A DNA stretch of 42,134 nucleotides from Prevotellaceae bacterium (GCA_028723455.1 JAQYEW010000042.1:1-42134); one strand, 5' to 3'. Shown: positions 17,734 through 24,827, counted from the first letter of the stretch. Notes: generated by a model not told the origin, from the sequence alone. Numbers and translations: made by a program.

Positions 17734-18303
17734 TTATCTTACCAGGGCACTTACCACGGCACCCACAACGGCTGCACCCACAACGGCCTTGCCAAAGGTG
17801 CTCAAGGGGCGGCTGTAATAGTAAGAGGGCGTGATGTAGTAGTCGTAGCCGTACCAGCGTCCGTTGCGGTGATAGTGCCAGCGTCCTCCGCGATAGCGCA
17901 CGCGGTCTTCGTAGCCACGGATGTCATAACGGTCATAACGGTCATATCTGTCATATCCGTTGTAGCGTGCGTAGCGGTCCATGCGGTCCTGACGGTAATC
18001 CATTCGATTCTGACGATAGTCCATGCGGTCCTGACGGTAATCCATGCGATCCTGACGATAGTCCATGCGGTCCAAGCGATCGTCTTGCCTGTCCTGCCTG
18101 TCCTCTACGTCATAGAGTCGGTCCTCCAGTTGGTTGACGCGGTCCTCCAGACGACCTGTATTACTGTTGAAATATACCTCTCCACGGTCCTGGCGGTCAT
18201 AACGACCATAGCGGTTGTTGCGGTAGCGGTTATCCGCATGGGCAGTTACGGTACTCATCATGAGTGCTGCGGCCATTATGGCAAAAAAACTTGTGGTCTT
18301 CAT
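17734..18303 (-). CDS. Small exported protein with tandem DYRQDRM repeats and coiled coil
   Basis: A 189-residue protein starting at ATG 18303 (MKTTSFFAIMAAALMMSTVTAHA), a signal peptide directly downstream of a good promoter. The frame is open 90 bp further up but that region holds the promoter. After the signal come Arg/Tyr/Asp-rich segments, a predicted coiled coil (RLEDRVNQLEDRLYDVEDRQDRQDDRLDRM), four copies of the heptad DYRQDRM or DYRQNRM, a DRYDRYDRYD run, and a Trp/Tyr-rich stretch (GGRWHYHRNGRWYGYDYY). A C-terminal hydrophobic Ala/Val helix (KAVVGAAVVGAVVSALV) follows and could be a glycine-zipper-like membrane segment. No family recognised. Bounded by its own promoter and terminator, it is a single-gene unit, probably periplasmic or outer-membrane associated. 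Confidence 0.75.
   Translation of the reverse strand: MKTTSFFAIMAAALMMSTVTAHADNRYRNNRYGRYDRQDRGEVYFNSNTGRLEDRVNQLEDRLYDVEDRQDRQDDRLDRMDYRQDRMDYRQDRMDYRQNRMDYRQDRMDRYARYNGYDRYDRYDRYDIRGYEDRVRYRGGRWHYHRNGRWYGYDYYITPSYYYSRPLSTFGKAVVGAAVVGAVVSALVR
17979..18073 (+). repeat. 21-bp tandem repeat with 42-bp higher-order period
   Basis: Four complete 21-bp units (starts at 17979, 18000, 18021 and 18042) plus a partial fifth encode the DYRQDRM heptad. Units 1 and 3 are identical. Units 2 and 4 share the variant GAYTCTGACGATAGT-like half (GATTC versus GATCC), so the array grew by copying a 42-bp pair. Confidence 0.85.
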
Positions 18304-18350
18304 AGTCGTATTTTTTTGTGTTGTCAGACATCTTTGTTTTATCTCTGATG

Positions 18351-18381
18351 CAAAGTTACAACTGCCGCAGGAGGGAATCAA
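18351..18381 (-). promoter_or_regulatory. Promoter of the DRMDYRQ-repeat gene
   Basis: Minus strand: TTG (18381-18379), a 20-bp spacer, then TAACTTTG (18358-18351), an excellent TTTG/TAnnTTTG match. The predicted transcript start is about 40 bases before the ATG at 18303. Confidence 0.7.
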
Positions 18382-18436
18382 GGGGGATTTCACTAAACGG
18401 AGGGTGGGAAATCCCTATTCGATTAGTTGGTAATAG

Positions 18437-18480
18437 AAAAACTGCGCCAACAGAGATGTTTTATCTCTACTGGCACAGTT
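18437..18480 (-). terminator. Terminator of the AT-rich lipoprotein gene
   Basis: A long stem. Outer arms 18440-18449 and 18471-18480 pair at 9 of 10 positions. The inner AGAGAT/ATCTCT (18452-18457 and 18463-18468) surrounds a GTTTT loop. On the minus strand it is followed by TTTTT. It lies 35 bp past the lipoprotein stop at 18515. Confidence 0.75.
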
Positions 18481-18514
18481 GATTTTATTGTATGTAGGGG
18501 GAATGGATACTTGT

Positions 18515-18883
18515 TTAAATGTGTATATATCCAGTGCTTAAATATTTATTTCCATATACATTGCTCCTAAGTTCTCCGTTTACCCAAACCTTAATTGTTA
18601 TCAAAGTATTTTCATCCTTGCATCTTGCGTCTATTGAAAAACCACCATATGAATAATTATTATTTTCCAACTCATATGTTGTTTCAAATATCCTTTTTAT
18701 AATAATTCCTCTTTCTCCGCTATCTTTAATCCCATAAATTCTAACGGGTTCATCAGAATTAGTTTCTATTTTTATGCGAATAATGGTATTGTCATCTTTT
18801 GTGCATGCCTGACATAAAAGGAGACCTAACAGAAATATCAAGCATACTGATATTTTCTTATATACTGGTTTGATCTTTTTCAT
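18515..18883 (-). CDS. Small lipoprotein of unknown function, AT-rich
   Basis: A 122-residue protein from ATG 18883 (MKKIKPVYKKISVCLIFLLGLLLCQAC). The signal ends in a lipobox-like LLCQAC, and the cysteine is followed by TKDD, which resembles the Bacteroidota lipoprotein export signal (acidic residues shortly after Cys) for display on the cell surface. The mature part is a single small beta-rich domain (TIIRIKIETNSDEPVRIYGI ... NTLITIKVWVNGELRSNV). No family recognised. The codons are markedly A/T-rich compared with genes on either side, suggesting transfer or relaxed selection. It has its own promoter with a 13-bp direct repeat and its own terminator. An alternative upstream ATG at 18919 would place 12 charged residues before the signal and is less likely. 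Confidence 0.7.
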   Translation of the reverse strand: MKKIKPVYKKISVCLIFLLGLLLCQACTKDDNTIIRIKIETNSDEPVRIYGIKDSGERGIIIKRIFETTYELENNNYSYGGFSIDARCKDENTLITIKVWVNGELRSNVYGNKYLSTGYIHI

Positions 18884-18928
18884 TGTACTGTTATGCCTGT
18901 AATGTTTTATTTTTACCATGTTAAATGG

Positions 18929-18990
18929 ATTTAGGGATAATGCGAATTGTTTTTCATTTCCTGCAAAAATAAGTAAAATTTAGGGATAAT
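18929..18990 (+). repeat. Direct repeat ATTTAGGGATAAT, two copies 49 bp apart
   Basis: Exact 13-bp copies at 18929-18941 and 18978-18990. One sits between the -33 and -7 boxes of the lipoprotein promoter, the other in its transcribed leader. This placement suits an operator pair for a repressor; the regulator is unknown. Confidence 0.6.
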
Positions 18991-18994
18991 CCAA
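18964..18994 (-). promoter_or_regulatory. Promoter of the lipoprotein gene
   Basis: Minus strand TTG (18994-18992), a 20-bp spacer, and TATTTTTG (18971-18964). The spacer contains one copy of the ATTTAGGGATAAT repeat. The leader to the ATG at 18883 is about 75 bases. Confidence 0.6.
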
Positions 18995-19053
18995 TTTTAT
19001 CTTCCTGAAGTTATAGCAATCTTAATATTTTCAATATTATATTGTGTTTGGGA

Positions 19054-19090
19054 GGAATTACGGTAACTCCTGATATTTTTCGTATTTTTG
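19054..19090 (+). promoter_or_regulatory. Sigma operon promoter region with inverted repeat
   Basis: TATTTTTG (19083-19090) is a -7 match. Where a -33 TTTG is expected there is instead GGAATTA-CGG-TAACTCC (19054-19070), 6 of 7 arm bases complementary. This could be an operator or an alternative sigma-factor -35 element for autoregulation. Confidence 0.4.
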
Positions 19091-19188
19091 CCTCGTGTAT
19101 CCGATAAATTTAAATTATATTGGCATCAAGGGGTATTTGTTTTTGCCATTCGGGGGTCTAATATGTGGCTAAAGACCAAATAACATTT

Positions 19189-19680
19189 ATGGATTATAGT
19201 AAACAATCGTTTGAACACATGTTCAAGGACAACTATCCGCACATGTATCGCATGGCATTTTCCATGGTGGGGAATGCTGACGATGCCATGGATGCTGTTC
19301 ATCAGGTGTTTGCCAAAGTTTGGGAAACGAAACCACAGATAGGTGTGGATTGTATTCGTGGCTATTTGTTGGCGGCAGTTCGGAATCAGTGTCTGCACGT
19401 ATTGTGTTCCAGAAAGTTACAACAACGGGTAAAGAAAGGTTTTCTGCAAGACGAAATTGCGCATGACAGTGAGCGACATGAAGAATTGTTGCAGCAACTT
19501 CGTCAGGTCATTGATAATAACCTGACGGAGCAAGACCGACGCGTTTTGAGTCTGCACTACGACGAAGAAATGACGTATGCGGAGACTGCCACAGTATTGG
19601 GCATTAGTGTGTCTGCGGTTAATAAGCATGTTACACGCTCGCTGGCAAAAATCAGACAAACTCTTAAAATTGCAAAATAA
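19189..19680 (+). CDS. ECF-type RNA polymerase sigma factor (sigma-70 family)
   Basis: A 163-residue protein. Start taken at ATG 19189 (MDYSKQSFEHMFKDNYP); an in-frame GTG at 19165 would add eight residues. Region 2 is FEHMFKDNYPHMYRMAFSMVGNADDAMDAVHQVFAKVWE, with the usual D-A-x-D-x-x-Q/F-x-x-x-W pattern. Region 4 is LTEQDRRVLSLHYDEEMTYAETATVLGISVSAVNKHVTRSLAKIR, a helix-turn-helix. Length and build fit the Bacteroidota ECF group that normally pairs with FecR-like anti-sigma factors and SusC/D transport genes. Here the next gene, 1 bp after the stop, is a membrane protein of unusual make-up and no SusC/D pair is adjacent. The gene is more AT-rich than neighbours outside this island. Confidence 0.9.
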   Translation: MDYSKQSFEHMFKDNYPHMYRMAFSMVGNADDAMDAVHQVFAKVWETKPQIGVDCIRGYLLAAVRNQCLHVLCSRKLQQRVKKGFLQDEIAHDSERHEELLQQLRQVIDNNLTEQDRRVLSLHYDEEMTYAETATVLGISVSAVNKHVTRSLAKIRQTLKIAK

Positions 19681-19681
19681 G

Positions 19682-20632
19682 ATGGAAGATATTGACAAGA
19701 GAATAAAGATGCCCGATGTGGATGCAGAGTGGAAAAAGTTTGAACACGAAGTCATTGATAAGGATGCCAAACTAAAATTTTGGCGCGTTGTCGCATGTTT
19801 GGGCGGTATGGGCATCGCTGTTACTATGGCTCTGCTTTTCGTCCTTAATCCGGGTAAAGATGAAAGAAAGGGTAATCCGATATTGGCGCAGAAACCCGCA
19901 TTGATTTCAGTCCCAACAGATTCTCTTCGTGTCTCGAAAAGCATCGGAAAAACGGGTCTGAAACTACAAAGAAGTAAGGAAAGACAGACAAAAATGCTTG
20001 TCGCCCCCAGCTCGTTAGGCATGGGGACGAATGCCATGCGCATTGCCGGCACTGAAAGTACAAAACGACACAGTGATTCTGTCGTCGTAATTCTGAATGG
20101 CGTTATCCATCCTGATACCGTTAGTCGTGAACTGCTATCCAACCCATACGTCGTGATTAACAGGCAGCATCAGATAATAGATCGCATAATGGTATATAAA
20201 GATGAGAGTTCGCGCAAGCACTTTGCCGATACCTACGGACTCCAATCGTCGCACTTGGCTGTTATTGAGATTACGACTCTACCAGACACGCTTAGCGAAA
20301 CGTATATGCGGCAACATCCGGAGATAATGCAGCATCGCCGTCGCGTCGAAGGCTTTGTAAAGTGTGAGGATGGCCATCCAATGGCGGATGCCTGGATTTT
20401 TTGTAAAGATTGGAGCATGGGGACTGCTACTGACTCAAACGGACATTTCGTGATATGGCTCCCCCGTGGTATATCCGCTTTGAACGTTCATCATGACGGT
20501 TATCGTCCAATTCACAATGTTGTGCCTGCCGATACCATTTTAGATATTCGTATGAATCCGCATGTTTCTTCTGCTAAAACGAAAGAGGGAGTGTCAAAAC
20601 AAAGGTTTTTGAGAAGTATTCGTTCATATTGA
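19682..20632 (+). CDS. Putative membrane anti-sigma/sensor with TonB-plug-like and carboxypeptidase-regulatory-like modules
   Basis: A 316-residue protein starting at ATG 19682, one base after the sigma factor stop. Residues 1-33 are a short cytosolic segment (MPDVDAEWKKFEHEV). Residues 34-55 form one transmembrane helix (FWRVVACLGGMGIAVTMALLFV), so the rest is periplasmic. Residues about 133-199 read like a TonB receptor plug: VVVILNGVI, then QIIDRIMVYKDESSRKHFADTYG, then LAVIEITT, matching the plug pattern of P-L-x-x-x-D-G, I-x-V-x-K and G-x-x-x-I-T. Residues about 222-292 resemble a carboxypeptidase regulatory-like domain (VEGFVKCEDGHPMADAWIF, TDSNGHFVIWLP). No FecR motif is seen. The position makes an anti-sigma role likely; the domain reading is from patterns and needs a profile search. 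Confidence 0.65.
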   Translation: MEDIDKRIKMPDVDAEWKKFEHEVIDKDAKLKFWRVVACLGGMGIAVTMALLFVLNPGKDERKGNPILAQKPALISVPTDSLRVSKSIGKTGLKLQRSKERQTKMLVAPSSLGMGTNAMRIAGTESTKRHSDSVVVILNGVIHPDTVSRELLSNPYVVINRQHQIIDRIMVYKDESSRKHFADTYGLQSSHLAVIEITTLPDTLSETYMRQHPEIMQHRRRVEGFVKCEDGHPMADAWIFCKDWSMGTATDSNGHFVIWLPRGISALNVHHDGYRPIHNVVPADTILDIRMNPHVSSAKTKEGVSKQRFLRSIRSY

Positions 20633-20659
20633 AAGTTTGCACCCTTTTAATCAAATATG

Positions 20660-20702
20660 ACAACCGCCATCATTGAGTTTCGGACTCTTTGATAGCGGTT
20701 GT
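20660..20702 (+). terminator. Terminator of the sigma/regulator operon
   Basis: ACAACCGC (20660-20667) pairs with GCGGTTGT (20695-20702), with further inner pairing of GAGT with ACTC. TTCTTTAAAAA follows. It lies 27 bp past the stop at 20632 and could also serve the convergent ackA transcript. Confidence 0.7.
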
Positions 20703-20781
20703 TCTTTAAAAATAATAGTCGATTCAGGGAGAATGGTATTATGACACACTCTCGCTTTTCATATATAATATGTGTTCGTGC

Positions 20782-21975
20782 TTATTTTACCAAAGCCTTT
20801 GTGTCGAGGGCGATCATCAGTTCCTCGTCTGTAGGGATGACGCAGACGGTAACGCGGCTGTCGTCGGCACTGATAATTGCCTCCGTGGCACGGCAGTTCT
20901 TGTTCTTCTCCATGTCCACCTTTACGCCCATGAATTCAAGACCCTGTGTGGCACCGGCACGTACCTCCCATTGGTTCTCGCCAGCACCGCCGGTGAAGAG
21001 GATGATGTCCACGCCACCCAAGGCGGCAGCGTATTCGCCGATGTATTTGCGTATGCGATAGTAGTACATGTCCTTGGCCAGACGAGCCTTTTCGTTGCCT
21101 TCCTCGGCTGCGGCCATGATGTCGCGGAAGTCATTGCTCAGTTCGCTGATACCGGCCAGTCCGCTCTCCTTGTTCAGCAGGTTAGAGATGCCCTTGGTGT
21201 CCAGATGCAGCTTGTCCATCAGGAAAGTTACGGCACCGGCGTCGATGTCGCCCGAGCGTGTGCCCATCATCAGACCTTCCAGGGGCGTGAGTCCCATGGA
21301 GGTGTCTACGCATTTGCCGTCCTTCACGGCGGCGATGGAGGCACCGTTGCCGATGTGGCAGGTGATGATGCGCTTGCCTTCAGGCTGCACGCCCAGGAAT
21401 TCGCACACGCGCTGGCTTACGTAGCGGTGGCTGGTGCCGTGGAAACCGTAGCGGCGTACGCCATAGTCCTTATAGAGATGATAGGGCAGGGCGTACATAA
21501 AGGCATAGTCGGGCATGGTCTGGTGGAAGGCCGTATCGAATACGCCCACCTGAGGCAGATCGGGCAATAAGGCCTTTACGGCGTTCACGCCCTTGATGTT
21601 TGCGGGGTTGTGCAGGGGAGCCAGGTCGTTGCAGGCTTCAAAAGCCTCCATTACTTCGGGAGTGAGCAGAACGCTCTGGTTGAACTTCTCGCCGCCGTGT
21701 ACCATGCGATGACCTACGGCATCCAACTCTTCCAGGCTTTGCATCACGGCGTACGGACCCGTTGTAAGTACCTGGAAAATCAATTTTACGCCAGCCGTGT
21801 GCTCCTCAATGGGGCTGTCGATCTTGTGTTTCCCGCCATTCAGCTTCACGTTGATGAAGCTGTCGGGCAAGCCGATTTTCTCGATGCCGCCGCTGGTGAT
21901 TACTGTGCCGTTCTCCATCTCGTAGAGAGCGTATTTGATTGATGAACTTCCGCAGTTCAAAACAAGAATTTTCAT
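20782..21975 (-). CDS. ackA: Acetate kinase
   Basis: A 397-residue cytosolic enzyme converting acetyl phosphate and ADP to acetate and ATP, the ATP-forming step of acetate fermentation. Motifs: N-terminal VLNCGSSSIKYALY (phosphate-binding), GHRMVHGGEKF, VFDTAFHQTMP, RRYGFHGTSHRYV with the catalytic Arg and His, HIGNGASIAAV, DTSMGLTPLEGLMMGTRSGDIDAG, and LFTGGAGENQ near the C-terminus. Length equals the family norm. It follows pta by 27 bp on the same strand, the usual pair, and is the last gene of a leftward run starting at folP. Confidence 0.97.
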   Translation of the reverse strand: MKILVLNCGSSSIKYALYEMENGTVITSGGIEKIGLPDSFINVKLNGGKHKIDSPIEEHTAGVKLIFQVLTTGPYAVMQSLEELDAVGHRMVHGGEKFNQSVLLTPEVMEAFEACNDLAPLHNPANIKGVNAVKALLPDLPQVGVFDTAFHQTMPDYAFMYALPYHLYKDYGVRRYGFHGTSHRYVSQRVCEFLGVQPEGKRIITCHIGNGASIAAVKDGKCVDTSMGLTPLEGLMMGTRSGDIDAGAVTFLMDKLHLDTKGISNLLNKESGLAGISELSNDFRDIMAAAEEGNEKARLAKDMYYYRIRKYIGEYAAALGGVDIILFTGGAGENQWEVRAGATQGLEFMGVKVDMEKNKNCRATEAIISADDSRVTVCVIPTDEELMIALDTKALVK

Positions 21976-22002
21976 TCTATCAGTCTTATTTTATCGGGTT
22001 GT

Positions 22003-23034
22003 TTATGCTTCTTCTTTTGCTTTCTTTTGCTTAGCGCCAATGGCCTGGCAGGCGGTGATGGCTACCATATAATAGATGTCCTCGACAGAGCAGCCGCGGC
22101 TCAGATCGTTCACGGGGCGTGCGATGCCCTGAAGGATGGGGCCGATGGCTTGGGCGTGGCCCAGGCGCTGCACCATCTTGTAGCTGATGTTTCCCACTTC
22201 CAGGTTGGGGAACACAAGCACGTTGGCGTGGCCGGCAATCCTGCTGCCTGGAGCCTTTTTCTGGCCGATGCTGGGAACAAGGGCGGCGTCGGTCTGCAAT
22301 TCTCCGTCAATGTCGAGCGTTGGCTCCATTTCATGAGCCAGACGGGTGGCCTCGACCACCTTCTCCACCACCTCGTGCTTGGCACTGCCCTTGGTGCTGA
22401 AGCTAAGCATGGCAACCAGTGGGTCCGTGATGTTGGCGATGTCGCGGGCTGTCTGGGCGGTGCATACGGCAATCTGTGCCAACTGATCGGCCGTGGGAAC
22501 GGGCGTTACTGCGACGTCTCCCACAACGAGGAGTCCGTCCTGACCGTATTCATGCGCCTGTGTGATGAGCAGCATGGCACCGCTTACGGTGGTGATGCCC
22601 GGGGCGCATTTGATGATTTGCAGGGCGGGGCGCAGGGTGTCGCCTGTGGTGCTCAACGCACCGCTGATCTGTCCGTCGGCATCGTTGTTCTTGATGATCA
22701 GGCAACCGAAGTAGAGGGGGTCGAGCGCTTTCTTGCGTGCCTGCTCAATCGTCATGCCTTTGTTCTTGCGCAACTCAAAAAGCAGTTGGGCATACTCCTC
22801 GGTTTTCTCGCTGGTGGCGGGGTCAATGATGGTTGCCTTGCCAAGATGGGTAAGACCCAGTTTCTGGCCCAATGCAAAAATCTCGTCGGGATTGCCGATG
22901 AGGATGATGTCTGCGATGTCCTCTGCCAAACATTGGTCGGCAGCGGTCAGTGTGCGCTCCTCAAGGCTCTCGGGGAGCACGATGCGTTGCTTGTTGGCCT
23001 TGGCCTTGGCAACGATGGTGTCTATAATGTTCAT
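22003..23034 (-). CDS. pta: Phosphate acetyltransferase
   Basis: A 343-residue single-domain enzyme (short form, without the N-terminal regulatory domain of E. coli Pta). It converts acetyl-CoA and phosphate to acetyl phosphate and CoA, feeding AckA. Motifs: IVLPESLEERTLTAADQCL, DPLYFGCLIIKNNDADGQISGALSTTGDTLRPALQII, ADQLAQIAVCTAQTARDI, MLSFSTKGSAKH, DGELQTDAALVPSIGQKKAPGS, and ANVLVFPNLEVGNISYKMVQRLG. It starts 42 bp after the cdaA stop. That gap holds TCTATATGTTTT, a fragment similar to the repeats at 14.9 and 36.1 kb, but no clear promoter. Co-transcription with cdaA is therefore possible. Confidence 0.96.
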   Translation of the reverse strand: MNIIDTIVAKAKANKQRIVLPESLEERTLTAADQCLAEDIADIILIGNPDEIFALGQKLGLTHLGKATIIDPATSEKTEEYAQLLFELRKNKGMTIEQARKKALDPLYFGCLIIKNNDADGQISGALSTTGDTLRPALQIIKCAPGITTVSGAMLLITQAHEYGQDGLLVVGDVAVTPVPTADQLAQIAVCTAQTARDIANITDPLVAMLSFSTKGSAKHEVVEKVVEATRLAHEMEPTLDIDGELQTDAALVPSIGQKKAPGSRIAGHANVLVFPNLEVGNISYKMVQRLGHAQAIGPILQGIARPVNDLSRGCSVEDIYYMVAITACQAIGAKQKKAKEEA

Positions 23035-23076
23035 ATTATTGGTTAGTTGTTAGGTTGTTTCTATATGTTTTATCCC

Positions 23077-23862
23077 TCAGAAGCGTCCCTTCATCAGGAT
23101 GATTTCCAGTTCCTCGGCGGTGATGTGGCTTTGGAATTGATTGCTGTAGGCCACGGTGATGTTGCCTGTTTCCTCGCTTACGACCACTGCCAGGGCATCC
23201 GTTTCGTGGCTAATGCCGCGTGCGGCACGGTGGCGCAGACCAAAGTCCTTGGGGATGTCCAGGTCGTGGCTGATGGGTAAGATGCACGCTGCCGAGCGCA
23301 CCTTGCCACCCTGGATGATGGTGGCTCCGTCGTGCAGAGGGCTGTTCTTGAAAAAAATATTCTCCAGCAGGCGCTGGCTGATTTTGGCATCCAGCTCTTC
23401 GCCCGTACGCTCGAATTCCGTCAGTTTGATGTCGTTCTCCATAACGATGAGGGCACCCACCTTCTGTTTGCTCATATTGATGCAGGCCATGACGATGGGG
23501 ATGATGGTGTCGCGGTCGTTGCGGAAGTCATCTGTCAGGCGGCCGGTGTTCTTCTCGTTCTTCAGGTGGTTCATGATGCGGCGGAAGCGATGGCTGCTGC
23601 CAATGCTGTAAAGGACGCGTCGGATGTCTTCCTGAAAGAGGACGATAAGGGCAATGACGCCCACGTTGATAAGCTGGTTCAGGAGCGTACCCAAGAGTTT
23701 CATCTCCAGAATCTGAGAGACGACAATCCAGAAGAACACGAAGGTAAGCACGCCATAGAACACGTATGCCGAGCGTGTGTGCCTCAGCAGGCGGTAGACA
23801 TAGTACATGATGAGCGCCACCAGTACGATATCCAGGATGTCTTTGATACTTATTGCCTGCAT
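23077..23862 (-). CDS. cdaA: Diadenylate cyclase (CdaA type)
   Basis: A 261-residue membrane enzyme making cyclic di-AMP from two ATP. N-terminal hydrophobic helices are visible (DIVLVALIMYYVYRLL, AYVFYGVLTFVFFWIVV, LINVGVIALIVLF). A linker with FQEDIRRVLYSIG and the DAC domain follow. The catalytic DGA is at residues 178-180 in SPLHDGATIIQGGKV, and RHR is at 210-212 in LRHRAARGISHETDALAVVVSEETG. The typical CdaA architecture and length are complete. The gene overlaps the 3' end of folP by 13 bp, an arrangement seen in other Bacteroidota. c-di-AMP controls potassium/osmotic and wall homeostasis in bacteria that make it; a partner regulator CdaR is not present here. Confidence 0.94.
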   Translation of the reverse strand: MQAISIKDILDIVLVALIMYYVYRLLRHTRSAYVFYGVLTFVFFWIVVSQILEMKLLGTLLNQLINVGVIALIVLFQEDIRRVLYSIGSSHRFRRIMNHLKNEKNTGRLTDDFRNDRDTIIPIVMACINMSKQKVGALIVMENDIKLTEFERTGEELDAKISQRLLENIFFKNSPLHDGATIIQGGKVRSAACILPISHDLDIPKDFGLRHRAARGISHETDALAVVVSEETGNITVAYSNQFQSHITAEELEIILMKGRF

Positions 23863-24695
23863 GCCTCCGTAATTTTAATTGCCTCAACAGCCTGGCGCAC
23901 GTCATGGACGCGTAGGATGGCGGCTCCCATGCCCAGGGCGATGGTGTTTAGTACCGTCGTGCCGTTCAAGGCTTCCTGAGGCGTATTCCCCAACAGGCGG
24001 TAGATCATGCTTTTGCGCGAGAAGCCTACCAACAGGGGCAGGCCAAATTCATGCAAGACCTCCATGTGGCGGAGAAGTTCATAGTTATGCTCAAGGGTCT
24101 TGGCAAAGCCAAAGCCGGGGTCGAGGATGATGTCCTTTGCGCCCAATTCGTGCAGACGGTTGATTCTCTCGGCAAAGTATCGCATCACCTCGGCGGTGAT
24201 GTTTTCGTAATGCGGAGCCTGCTGCATGTTTTGCGGCGTTCCTTGCATGTGCATCAGGATGTAGGGCACGCCTAACTGGGCTACCGTGCGGAACATTTCC
24301 CGGTCCAGTTCTCCGCCTGAGATGTCGTTGATTATCTCTACCCCGAATTGCTCAACGCATTGTCGGGCGACATCAGCGCGGAAGGTGTCAACGCTGACAA
24401 TGGCATCTTCCCATTCCTCGCGGATGATGCTTAGCCCGCGCTTCAAACGCTCCATTTCCTCATGCGGACTTACGTCATCGGCACCGGACCGACTGCTGTA
24501 AGCGCCAATGTCAATGAAGCTACCGCCCTGCTCGCGGATTTCCTGCACACGCTGACGGATGTCTTCCTCGCTCTGTTTGCGGCTGCCAGCGTAAAAACTG
24601 TCCGGAGTGATATTCAGAATGCCCATTACCAAGGGACGCGAGAGGTCCGTCAACCTTCCGTGAATATTTATGGAATATGCTGCAGGTTTGCGCAT
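23850..24695 (-). CDS. folP: Dihydropteroate synthase
   Basis: A 281-residue cytosolic TIM-barrel enzyme joining p-aminobenzoate to dihydropterin pyrophosphate in folate synthesis; it is the sulfonamide target. Motifs: VMGILNITPDSFYAGSR (pterin loop 1), SFIDIGAYSSRSGADDVS (loop 2), VSVDTFRADVA, IINDISGG, LMHMQGTP, KDIILDPGFGFAKT, and LLVGFSRKSMIYRLLG. Loop 2 reads SSRSGA where many homologues have STRPGA, as is common in Bacteroidota. The start codon ATG 24695 is 30 bp from a good promoter. Its end overlaps cdaA by 13 bp, which implies coupled translation. Confidence 0.96.
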   Translation of the reverse strand: MRKPAAYSINIHGRLTDLSRPLVMGILNITPDSFYAGSRKQSEEDIRQRVQEIREQGGSFIDIGAYSSRSGADDVSPHEEMERLKRGLSIIREEWEDAIVSVDTFRADVARQCVEQFGVEIINDISGGELDREMFRTVAQLGVPYILMHMQGTPQNMQQAPHYENITAEVMRYFAERINRLHELGAKDIILDPGFGFAKTLEHNYELLRHMEVLHEFGLPLLVGFSRKSMIYRLLGNTPQEALNGTTVLNTIALGMGAAILRVHDVRQAVEAIKITEACRQ

Positions 24696-24724
24696 CTTGG
24701 GCTAATTGCTTTTATATATAGGTG

Positions 24725-24756
24725 CAAAGTTAGTCAGATTTCTGCGTTTAAACAAA
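24725..24756 (-). promoter_or_regulatory. Promoter of the folP-cdaA(-pta-ackA) run
   Basis: Minus strand TTTG (24756-24753), a 20-bp spacer, and TAACTTTG (24732-24725). This is one of the best matches to the Bacteroidota promoter in the window. Confidence 0.75.
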
Positions 24757-24797
24757 TTTTTACGCCCTGCAAGCATCTCCGCTATGATACTATTTTG

Positions 24798-24805
24798 TAT
24801 TTTTG
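24798..24805 (+). promoter_or_regulatory. -7 box (TATTTTTG) upstream of murF
   Basis: Matches TAnnTTTG and lies 22 bp before the murF ATG at 24828. No clear -33 element at about 20 bp upstream. The divergent folP promoter lies immediately to the left. Confidence 0.5.
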
Positions 24806-24827
24806 TATCGCAAAAGAAAAATTAACG

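Larger units (their letters stand above)
18884..19188. other. AT-rich intergenic regulatory region between lipoprotein and sigma factor genes
   Basis: 305 bp with no gene. It holds the lipoprotein promoter (18964-18994), two copies of ATTTAGGGATAAT (18929-18941 and 18978-18990), an imperfect inverted repeat GGAATTA-CGG-TAACTCC (19054-19070), and a -7 box TATTTTTG (19083-19090) for the sigma factor gene. This is far more signal than in other divergent spacers of the window. Confidence 0.6.

Noticed and set aside
17979..18073. Regularly spaced short repeats that might suggest a CRISPR array
   Set aside because: The 21-bp units are contiguous with no spacers and lie in frame inside a coding gene.
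18304..18393. 30-codon upstream extension of the DRMDYRQ-repeat gene
   Set aside because: It covers the promoter boxes and would bury the signal peptide.
24462..24827. 122-codon upstream extension of murF
   Set aside because: It would overlap folP antisense and both promoters; Mur ligase similarity begins at the ATG at 24828.
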